A stretch of DNA of 11,379 bases from an uncultured Granulicatella sp. (lineage in GTDB: Bacteria > Bacillota > Bacilli > Lactobacillales > Aerococcaceae), in assembly GCA_947254045.1 (NCBI GenBank), contig CAMYBO010000027.1, positions 1 to 11,379 on the forward strand, read 5' to 3'. The notes below the pieces were generated by a model that worked only from the letters and a program-made list of their open reading frames with translations, ran no database searches and was not told where the DNA came from. Each line of letters starts with the position of its first letter. Position 1 is the first letter of the stretch. Below are positions 6,587 to 11,379 of this stretch, in pieces. Position numbers and translations under genes: made by a program.

Positions 6587-6615
6587 ATTGTATCAAATGA
6601 AATCGCATTTGTCAG
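6587..6615 (-). promoter_or_regulatory. promoter of acpS-alr-mazF
   Basis: On the minus strand CTGACA (6615..6610) and TACAAT (6592..6587) are 17 bases apart. It lies between the cshA terminator and the acpS start, with a leader of about 30 nt. No other comparable promoter is seen before mazF. Confidence 0.75.
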
Positions 6616-6620
6616 AATTT

Positions 6621-6639
6621 TTTACTAATCTTTAGTAAA
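6621..6639. repeat. palindrome TTTACTAA-N3-TTAGTAAA upstream of the acpS promoter
   Basis: Perfect 8-bp arms (6621-6628 and 6632-6639) surround a 3-base centre and begin 5 bp upstream of the -35 element. The symmetry and position fit a binding site for a dimeric regulator. As an RNA hairpin it would be AT-only apart from one pair per arm, and a weak terminator. The cognate protein is not known to me. Confidence 0.5.
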
Positions 6640-6649
6640 TTTCTCCACT

Positions 6650-6675
6650 AAAAAAGACGACCAAAGTCGTCTTTT
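6650..6675 (-). terminator. intrinsic terminator of cshA
   Basis: A perfect 10-bp stem, AAAAGACGAC (6652-6661) with GTCGTCTTTT (6666-6675), has a 4-base loop and lies just after the cshA stop codon. On the minus strand it ends in six T. The A/T-symmetric flanks could allow weak bidirectional use, but no plus-strand gene leads into it. Confidence 0.88.
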
Positions 6676-6681
6676 CATTCA

Positions 6682-8211
6682 TTATTTTTGACGGATTGTA
6701 AATCCTTTGTCAGATTTCTTTTTATGATTTCTACGACGAGAATCTTTACTCTTATATCCACGAGTATATCCTTCATCTAAACCACGACCACGGCGGTCTT
6801 CTTTACGTTTGAAGCTTCCTTTACCATTACGTCCACGATTATCTTTACGATCGCTACGGTTGTAGTTTCCACGACTATTGCCACGTTTACGGCTTGGTAA
6901 TGGACGTTCTGGAGTGATTTTAACAGGAATTTCTGTTGGATCTTTAATCATTCCACTCACTAATAATGCTGCTAATTCATCTGCTTCATATTCATCTAAT
7001 AAATACGAAATAGCTTCTTTGAAGCGACGAGTATCTACTGATTTCATCTTTTCATCAATTTGCTCAATGGCAGATTTCATTTGTCCTTCTAATGCTTCCA
7101 TTTGAGTTGGTGGACGTAATGCAGTCATTCTCTTACGAGTTAAATCTTCAATGACACGTAAATAATCCATTTCATTTGGTGTTACAAAAGTAACTGACAT
7201 CCCTTCTTGTCCTGCACGTCCTGTACGTCCAATACGGTGAACATAACTTTCTGGATCTTGTGGAATATCATAGTTATAAACATGCGTTACACCCGAAATA
7301 TCTAATCCACGTGCAGCTACGTCTGTTGCGACTAAAATATCTAAATGATTATTTTTAAAATCACGTAAAACGCTCATACGTTTTTGTTGACTTAAATCTC
7401 CATGAATTCCTTCTGCACGATAACCACGCATTTCAAGTCCACGTGCTAATTCATCAACACGACGTTTTGTACGACCGAATACAATGGTTAATTCTGGTGT
7501 TTGAACGTCTAATAAGCGAGTCATAATATCAAATTTTTCAAAATCTTTACATTTTACAAAATATTGATCAATTAATGTCGCTGTCATCTCACTTGATTTA
7601 ATACGAACATGTTCAGGTTCTTTCATAAACTGAACTCCAATTCGTTTAATATCATCTGGCATTGTAGCAGAGAATAATAATGTTTGGCGATTTTCTGGAA
7701 CCAATTTAATAATCGATTCGATATCATCTAAAAATCCCATGTTTAACATTTCATCCGCTTCATCTAATACTAATGTTTCAATATTGTCTAAGCGAAGTGT
7801 TTTTCTAGAAATGTGGTCTAATAAACGTCCAGGTGTTCCTACTACGATATGTGGTTGCTCTTTTAATTGGCGAATTTGACGACCAATATCTGCCCCACCA
7901 TAAACAGCTTGTACATGAATTTTTTTATCTTTTCCTAAGCGATATAATTCTTCTTGTGTTTGAATCGCTAACTCGCGTGTTGGAGCAATGACTAATCCTT
8001 GTACTTTACGATTACGAAGATTAATTTTTTGAAGCATTGGTAATCCAAAAGAAGCTGTTTTCCCTGTACCTGTTTGCGCTTGACCAATCACGTCCTTACC
8101 TGCTAAAGCTAATGGAATTGTTTGTGATTGGATTGGTGTCGCTTCCTCAAACCCCATTTTTTCAATTGATTCTAATAAGGCTGAATCTAAGCCTAATTCA
8201 TTAAATTTCAT
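6682..8211 (-). CDS. cshA: DEAD-box ATP-dependent RNA helicase CshA
   Basis: A 509-aa helicase of the CshA/DeaD group, which remodels structured RNA, helps ribosome assembly and acts in mRNA decay with the degradosome in Firmicutes. Motifs in order: Q motif (about 3-28, ending TPIQ), motif I AQTGTGKT (45-52), PTREL (77-81), TPGR (126-129), DEAD (150-153), SAT (181-183), [10 protein letters not shown] (295-304), HRIGRTGR (325-332). The two RecA domains end near 365. A CshA-type dimerisation region follows, then a basic Arg/Gly/Lys-rich tail (about 435-509) that should bind RNA. The ATG at 8211 has a strong AAGGAGG site. It has its own promoter (8386-8414), a long structured leader and its own terminator. 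Confidence 0.97.
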   Translation of the reverse strand: MKFNELGLDSALLESIEKMGFEEATPIQSQTIPLALAGKDVIGQAQTGTGKTASFGLPMLQKINLRNRKVQGLVIAPTRELAIQTQEELYRLGKDKKIHVQAVYGGADIGRQIRQLKEQPHIVVGTPGRLLDHISRKTLRLDNIETLVLDEADEMLNMGFLDDIESIIKLVPENRQTLLFSATMPDDIKRIGVQFMKEPEHVRIKSSEMTATLIDQYFVKCKDFEKFDIMTRLLDVQTPELTIVFGRTKRRVDELARGLEMRGYRAEGIHGDLSQQKRMSVLRDFKNNHLDILVATDVAARGLDISGVTHVYNYDIPQDPESYVHRIGRTGRAGQEGMSVTFVTPNEMDYLRVIEDLTRKRMTALRPPTQMEALEGQMKSAIEQIDEKMKSVDTRRFKEAISYLLDEYEADELAALLVSGMIKDPTEIPVKITPERPLPSRKRGNSRGNYNRSDRKDNRGRNGKGSFKRKEDRRGRGLDEGYTRGYKSKDSRRRNHKKKSDKGFTIRQK

Positions 8212-8380
8212 ATTTTCCTCCTTGTACTGCTGAAGAGAAGCACACGAGGTATTTTACCTTCACAATAAAAGTCTGGAACACCTTGAGCTCCAGACTTCTG
8301 AACATTACGAGATTATACAATATTACTTGTTCAATCTTCATGATATATATCATTACATTTGTGTAAACTTCTCAACTCTC
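8212..8380 (-). promoter_or_regulatory. cshA: long 5' leader of cshA with several hairpins
   Basis: From the predicted start (about 8380) to the ATG at 8211 the leader is about 170 nt. On the minus strand it holds TTACA-CAAA-TGTAA, a perfect 14-bp palindrome ATGATATATATCAT (8340-8353), a terminator-like hairpin (8262-8297) and a small AGGTA-AAA-TACCT stem before the ribosome binding site. No peptide-coding frame of note is seen. The region is structured enough to be a target for self-regulation by the helicase, but that is inference. Confidence 0.45.
8262..8297 (-). terminator. terminator-like hairpin inside the cshA leader
   Basis: A perfect 9-bp stem, AAGTCTGGA (8269-8277) with TCCAGACTT (8289-8297), has an 11-base loop. 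On the minus strand it is followed by TTATTG, so the T run is short (four T counting the stem). It lies downstream of both murF and the cshA promoter. It could end murF transcripts, act as an attenuator in the cshA leader, or simply be structural. Confidence 0.5.
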
Positions 8381-8385
8381 CAAGT

Positions 8386-8414
8386 ACTATAGCATGTTCA
8401 AAGCTAGATTGCAA
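8386..8414 (-). promoter_or_regulatory. promoter of cshA
   Basis: On the minus strand TTGCAA (8414..8409) and TATAGT (8391..8386) are separated by 17 bases, with an extended TGC before the -10. The predicted start is near 8380. A second TATAAT-like box closer to the gene (near 8314) lacks a good -35. Confidence 0.7.
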
Positions 8415-8460
8415 AGAAAAGGCCTTTAATTTCACAAATGAAATACTGATCAAAACAAAA

Positions 8461-9849
8461 TTATGCTTCTTTTAATGCCTCTACGACTGCTAATAATCCA
8501 GTACCATTACTTGATTTCACTAACACTTGATCATTTTGTTGTAATTCTTCTTTTAATAATTGGATTAATGCTTCTTTATCACTTTCAACATAATGTAACT
8601 GAGATGCTTCAAAACGAGATTTTAATGCTTCATATAAAGCACTCATTTCTTCTCCATATAAATACACTTCTTGAATTTTCTCTGGCAACATGACTTCAGA
8701 AATACTTGCGTGTAATGCTTTTGATTGTTCTCCTAATTCACGAATGTCTCCTAATACAACAATTTTACGTCCATTAGAAGCTACGGATGTAAAGGATTGA
8801 ATGACAGATTTCATCGCAATCGGGCTTGCATTATAAGCATCATTTAAAATTTTCGAACCATGAATACCATCTACCCATTGCGTACGATTTTTTGTTAATT
8901 CAAACTGTTGGATCGCCTCAATCGCTTGTTCCAATGTCACCCCACATTCTAACCCTACTTGAAGAGCAGCTAGCGCATTATTGACATTATAGGCTCCTAA
9001 TACTGGTAGCTGAACAGAATGTTTAACAGGTTTCACTAAGTCAAAAATAGTATGGTCTTCAAATAATTGAATATTTTCAGCCTGAATCACACTCTTAGTA
9101 CCTTCTCCAAACGGTAAAACCTTAAAGTGTTCCTCTGCCTTCATTTCTTCTAGTTCTTGTTCTAATAAAGGCTCATTTGCAGGGAAGATGATACTTCCTT
9201 TTTCATGTAATCCTTTTAAGATTTCTAATTTTGCTTTTGCAATTCCTTGTCGACTGCCCAAATTTTCCATATGGGATTCCCCAATTAAAGTAATGACCGC
9301 TACAGAAGGTTTTGCTAGTTTGCTTAGAAACTCAATTTCACCAAAATCACTCATACCCATTTCTAATACTAATTGTTTCGTATCTTCTGGCATATCTAAA
9401 ATCGTTTGAGGTAATCCAATATCATTATTAAAATTCCCTTGTGTTTTATAAACACGATAACGACTAGAAAGAACTGCTGCCGTCATATCTTTTGTTGTCG
9501 TTTTTCCTGAACTCCCTGTAATTCCAATAACATTCGGTTGAACTTTTTCTAAATACCATTTCGCTAATTCTTGGAAAGCTTCTAGTGGATCATCCACCCA
9601 AATCGCACAAATTCCTTCTGGTGGAGTTTGGTCTTGTCTTCCCCAAAAGACAGCTTTTGCACCTTTTTCGATTGCTTGTTCAATGTAACCATGTCCATCT
9701 GTTTGTCCTTTTAAAGGAATAAACAAACTATTTTTCGTTAATTTTCTTGTATCAAATGAAACTGATTCAATAACATCAAATCGATAATCTGTTTGATAAT
9801 CGATTGCTTTCACAGCTTTTACAATTTGTGCAACTGTTCCGATTGCCAT
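8461..9849 (-). CDS. murF: UDP-N-acetylmuramoyl-tripeptide-D-alanyl-D-alanine ligase
   Basis: A 462-aa cytoplasmic Mur ligase that adds the D-Ala-D-Ala dipeptide to UDP-MurNAc-tripeptide, the last soluble step of peptidoglycan precursor synthesis. The N-terminal substrate domain (about 1-105) contains SFDTR. The central ATPase domain has GITGSSGKTTTKD (109-121), GNFNNDIGLP (138-147) and EMGMSDFGEIEFL (163-175). AKLEIL (206-211) carries the lysine usually carbamylated in this family. The C-terminal domain has NDAYNASP (336-343). Full family length. ATG 9849 has GAGGAAG upstream. It follows ddl, whose product makes its dipeptide substrate, but an intrinsic terminator fills most of the 47-bp gap, so its supply of transcript is unclear. 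Confidence 0.98.
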   Translation of the reverse strand: MAIGTVAQIVKAVKAIDYQTDYRFDVIESVSFDTRKLTKNSLFIPLKGQTDGHGYIEQAIEKGAKAVFWGRQDQTPPEGICAIWVDDPLEAFQELAKWYLEKVQPNVIGITGSSGKTTTKDMTAAVLSSRYRVYKTQGNFNNDIGLPQTILDMPEDTKQLVLEMGMSDFGEIEFLSKLAKPSVAVITLIGESHMENLGSRQGIAKAKLEILKGLHEKGSIIFPANEPLLEQELEEMKAEEHFKVLPFGEGTKSVIQAENIQLFEDHTIFDLVKPVKHSVQLPVLGAYNVNNALAALQVGLECGVTLEQAIEAIQQFELTKNRTQWVDGIHGSKILNDAYNASPIAMKSVIQSFTSVASNGRKIVVLGDIRELGEQSKALHASISEVMLPEKIQEVYLYGEEMSALYEALKSRFEASQLHYVESDKEALIQLLKEELQQNDQVLVKSSNGTGLLAVVEALKEA

Positions 9850-9869
9850 ATTTTTACTTCCTCTCTCAC

Positions 9870-9895
9870 AAAAAGCGCCTCTATGAGGCGCCTTT
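9870..9895 (-). terminator. intrinsic terminator between ddl and murF
   Basis: The GC-rich arms GCGCCTC (9875-9881) and GAGGCGC (9885-9891) surround a 3-base loop and are extended by a G-U and A-U pairs. On the minus strand a run of five T follows (9874..9870). It starts directly after the ddl stop (9899..9897) and ends just before the murF ribosome binding site, leaving no room for a new promoter. Confidence 0.82.
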
Positions 9896-9896
9896 C

Positions 9897-10970
9897 TTAT
9901 CCATTTTGTCGATCTTTATAACGTTTTAAAGCTAATTGAATTAATTCATTCACTAAATCTTTGTAAGAAATTCCTGTTTTTTCCCATAGAAGTGGATACA
10001 TACTAAATTGAGTAAATCCTGGTAAAGTATTTACTTCATTAATATAAATATCATTTGTCTCCGTTAAGAAGAAATCACATCTTGTTAAACCACTACCATC
10101 AATGGCACGAAATGCCTTTGCAGAATATTCTCTTACTTTTGCAGAAACTTCATCAGAAATTTGCGCCGGAATTTCTAATGTTACGGTATTGTTAATATAT
10201 TTTTCATTGTAGTCATAAAAACCACTTGTCTTAACAATTTCCCCTACAACAGAAGTGTTCGCTTCGTCATTCCCTAAAACCGCACACTCAATTTCTCTTG
10301 CTTCAATCCCTTGTTCTACAACAATTCGACGGTCATATTTCAACGCTTCAACAATTGCAGTCGTTAATTCTTCACGATTTTCCGCTTTTGAAATTCCTAC
10401 ACTTGATCCCATATTAGCTGGTTTAACAAATACTGGGTAAATTAATGTTCCTTCAATTTTATTATAAATACTTTCAGGATTTTGTTTCCATTGAGTTTTA
10501 TTAAACGGAACATATGGTAATTGTGGTAATCCTGCTTGTTGGAATAATTGTTTACTTGTAATTTTATCCATTCCACAAGCACTTGCCAATACTCCACAAC
10601 CAACATAAGGAACATCCATCATTTCAAATAATCCTTGAATCGTTCCATCTTCTCCATTTGGTCCATGTAATACTGGGAAAACAACACATTCCTCTTCTTT
10701 TAAATCATATGGAGTTACAAGTACGCCCGTTGAAACTTCTCCTTCGCTCGTTGTAAAGTGAGCTTCTTGACTTGCTTCTAATCTTAATGCTTCAGAAAAA
10801 GCTACAGGCCCCGTTAACGGTTCCCCTTTAAGCCATTCTCCTTTTCGATTAATATAGACTGGTTGAACTTCATAATAATCAAAATAGATTTCTTTAATAA
10901 TTGAAAAAGCCGTTAAAATTGAAATATCATGTTCAGCACTTTTGCCGCCATAAACGACTATAATTTTCAT
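9897..10970 (-). CDS. ddl: D-alanine-D-alanine ligase
   Basis: A 357-aa ATP-grasp enzyme that joins two D-alanines, using D-Ala from the Alr encoded in this window and passing the product to MurF. Motifs: VVYGGKSAEHDIS (5-17), LHGPNGEDGTIQG (101-113), PVFVKPANMGSSVGIS (179-194), and the metal-binding C-terminal INEVNTLPGF (310-319). In the omega loop, FYDYNEKY places Tyr258 where D-Ala-D-Lac ligases of vancomycin-resistant lactobacilli have Phe, so D-Ala-D-Ala is the predicted product. I start it at ATG 10970, with GGAGG 7 bases upstream. The in-frame TTG two codons earlier lies too close to that site. It has its own promoter at 11029-11057. Confidence 0.98.
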   Translation of the reverse strand: MKIIVVYGGKSAEHDISILTAFSIIKEIYFDYYEVQPVYINRKGEWLKGEPLTGPVAFSEALRLEASQEAHFTTSEGEVSTGVLVTPYDLKEEECVVFPVLHGPNGEDGTIQGLFEMMDVPYVGCGVLASACGMDKITSKQLFQQAGLPQLPYVPFNKTQWKQNPESIYNKIEGTLIYPVFVKPANMGSSVGISKAENREELTTAIVEALKYDRRIVVEQGIEAREIECAVLGNDEANTSVVGEIVKTSGFYDYNEKYINNTVTLEIPAQISDEVSAKVREYSAKAFRAIDGSGLTRCDFFLTETNDIYINEVNTLPGFTQFSMYPLLWEKTGISYKDLVNELIQLALKRYKDRQNG

Positions 10971-11028
10971 AAACAATCCTCCAACTAGAACTATCTTATC
11001 TAAATACTTCTTTCATAGTTCATACACT

Positions 11029-11057
11029 AGTATATCAAATGCACTATAAACTGACAA
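11029..11057 (-). promoter_or_regulatory. promoter of ddl
   Basis: On the minus strand TTGTCA (11057..11052) and TATACT (11034..11029) have a 17-base spacer. It lies downstream of the terminator at 11091-11121, so ddl can be transcribed independently of the upstream RNA. The leader is about 50 nt to ATG 10970. Confidence 0.75.
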
Positions 11058-11090
11058 GGCACTCACATATTTCCATAAAGCTTCAGGAAA

Positions 11091-11121
11091 ATATAAAAAG
11101 AGCCAAGTGAACTTGACTCTT
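11091..11121 (-). terminator. intrinsic terminator of the structured RNA
   Basis: A 10-bp stem with one G-U pair (11098-11107 with 11112-11121) closes a 4-base loop (TTCA on the minus strand). It is followed by TTTTTATAT. It separates the RNA gene from the ddl promoter. Confidence 0.85.
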
Positions 11122-11227
11122 CAACAGATTTACGATTATTCATTGGCTGGTCGGTGTATCCAACATCTCAGGTACCTCAATAAGGTGCGGCAGGAACCCT
11201 TTCTGCCCTCAATGAATAATACTATTT
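11092..11227 (-). ncRNA. structured small RNA (or riboswitch-like leader) upstream of ddl, family not recognised
   Basis: A near-consensus promoter predicts a start near 11227, and an intrinsic terminator ends near 11092, giving about 135 nt. The core is enclosed by a perfect 11-bp stem (11135-11145 with 11210-11220). Its 64-nt interior is about 55% GC, far above the flanking sequence. Inside are a GGCAG/CTGCC hairpin (11189-11193 with 11203-11207), an ACCT/AGGT hairpin (11174-11177 with 11183-11186), and a third segment with UGU/ACA that may complete a multi-branch fold. I checked it by eye against TPP, guanidine-I, SAM, lysine, FMN, preQ1, THF, SRP RNA and T-box patterns and found no match. 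It could be a trans-acting sRNA, or a ligand-sensing leader whose read-through reaches ddl. Confidence 0.6.
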
Positions 11228-11236
11228 ACTAGTATT
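11218..11236. repeat. inverted repeat AATACTA-N5-TAGTATT over the small-RNA start site
   Basis: Perfect 7-bp arms (11218-11224 and 11230-11236) cover the stretch from inside the -10 box (11234-11239) to past the predicted start. The position suits a repressor operator. The left arm shares bases with the RNA's closing stem, so part of the repeat may only reflect RNA structure. Confidence 0.4.
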
Positions 11237-11262
11237 TTACGGCTTATTATTTTTATTGTCAA
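11234..11262 (-). promoter_or_regulatory. near-consensus promoter of the structured RNA
   Basis: On the minus strand a perfect TTGACA (11262..11257) and TAAAAT (11239..11234) are 17 bases apart, the best promoter in the window. It overlaps the last codons and the stop codon of the upstream gene, the TAA being the first three bases of the -10. Confidence 0.8.
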
Positions 11263-11379
11263 CTTTTTTAAGTCGCCCACTAAATAATCGAGACTTCAAT
11301 TTATAATCCGTTATTGTATACATACTAGGTATATAATAAAAATCCTTAGATTCATGAATTTTTAATGCCACTAAAACAT
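11237..11379 (-). CDS. C-terminal end of an unidentified gene entering from the right edge
   Basis: One open frame runs from the window edge (first full codon at 11377) through 46 codons to a TAA at 11239..11237. It reads sensibly as protein: a short hydrophobic start (VLVALKI), a segment with FYYIPSMYTITDY, then a basic tail (LKSRLFSGRLKK, then Lys/Asn-rich). No start codon is needed inside the window because the gene begins outside it. I do not recognise the family. A basic Lys/Asn-rich end is common at the C-terminus of cytoplasmic or membrane proteins. There is no terminator of its own. The small-RNA promoter lies over its end. Confidence 0.6.
   Translation of the reverse strand, partial: VLVALKIHESKDFYYIPSMYTITDYKLKSRLFSGRLKKVDNKNNKP

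Noticed and set aside
9897..10970. D-Ala-D-Lac ligase giving intrinsic vancomycin resistance
   Set aside because: The omega-loop residue is Tyr258 (FYDYNEKY). D-Lac-type ligases of resistant Leuconostoc and lactobacilli carry Phe at this place, and no van genes are present.
10971..10976. Upstream TTG start for ddl giving two extra residues
   Set aside because: The TTG lies directly next to the GGAGG site, while the ATG at 10970 is 7 bases from it and starts exactly at the family N-terminus (MKIIVVYGG).
11065..11142. A 26-codon frame starting at the ATG that overlaps the stop of the eight-codon frame
   Set aside because: It runs through the intrinsic terminator hairpin and past the predicted transcript end, has no protein-like features and is best explained as chance.
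11135..11220. Possible TPP or guanidine-I riboswitch, because the RNA contains CUGAGA and GGGUUCC
   Set aside because: The other required elements are missing: the ACCUGAUCUGGAUAAU-type segment of TPP, and the CUGGUCCGAGAG and ACGG elements of guanidine-I. The spacing does not fit either fold.
1..11379. Mobile elements, prophage or CRISPR
   Set aside because: No transposase or integrase frames, no paired terminal repeats with target duplications and no regularly spaced repeats were seen. The gene content is largely housekeeping.

Overview
The window looks like chromosomal DNA from a low-GC Gram-positive bacterium, most likely Lactobacillales (Enterococcaceae/Carnobacteriaceae-like). This rests on AT-rich sequence, strong AGGAGG-type ribosome binding sites, consensus sigma-A promoters with 17-bp spacers, and the linked housekeeping order ddl - murF - cshA - acpS - alr - mazF, which is familiar from Enterococcus and relatives. 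The exact genus cannot be fixed from sequence alone. Every gene I can support is on the minus strand, so transcription runs from high to low coordinates. I see no insertion sequence, phage gene, tRNA, rRNA or CRISPR array.

Right end (11379-9897). A gene fragment enters from outside the window and stops at 11237. Its last codons overlap a near-consensus promoter (11234-11262) that appears to drive a compact structured RNA of about 135 nt. The RNA has an 11-bp closing stem, a GC-rich interior and its own intrinsic terminator (11091-11121). I do not recognise this RNA, and it is the best candidate here for something undescribed. A separate promoter (11029-11057) then serves ddl.

Cell-wall and housekeeping block (10970-4694). 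ddl makes D-Ala-D-Ala and murF joins it to the UDP-MurNAc-tripeptide. A terminator sits in the short gap between them. cshA (DEAD-box RNA helicase) has its own promoter and a leader of about 170 nt containing a terminator-like hairpin. acpS (holo-ACP synthase), alr (alanine racemase, which supplies the D-Ala used by Ddl) and mazF (mRNA endonuclease toxin without an adjacent antitoxin) form a tight operon behind one promoter.

Heme-stress-type operon (4555-1006). hrtB and hrtA (ABC permease and ATPase) are followed by an OmpR-family response regulator and a histidine kinase on the same strand. Two 9-bp direct repeats 2 bp apart, just upstream of the hrtB -10 box, match as I recall the HssR operator of Staphylococcus aureus. 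This ties the four genes into one heme-sensing and heme-efflux circuit. The kinase is short and lacks the usual extracellular sensor domain.

Left end (1-1005). A strongly acidic protein of unknown function is followed by a ribbon-helix-helix (RelB-like) protein with no RelE toxin behind it. After that comes a promoter with a cluster of TTTCACTA half-sites, which drives a gene that starts only 8 bases before the window edge.
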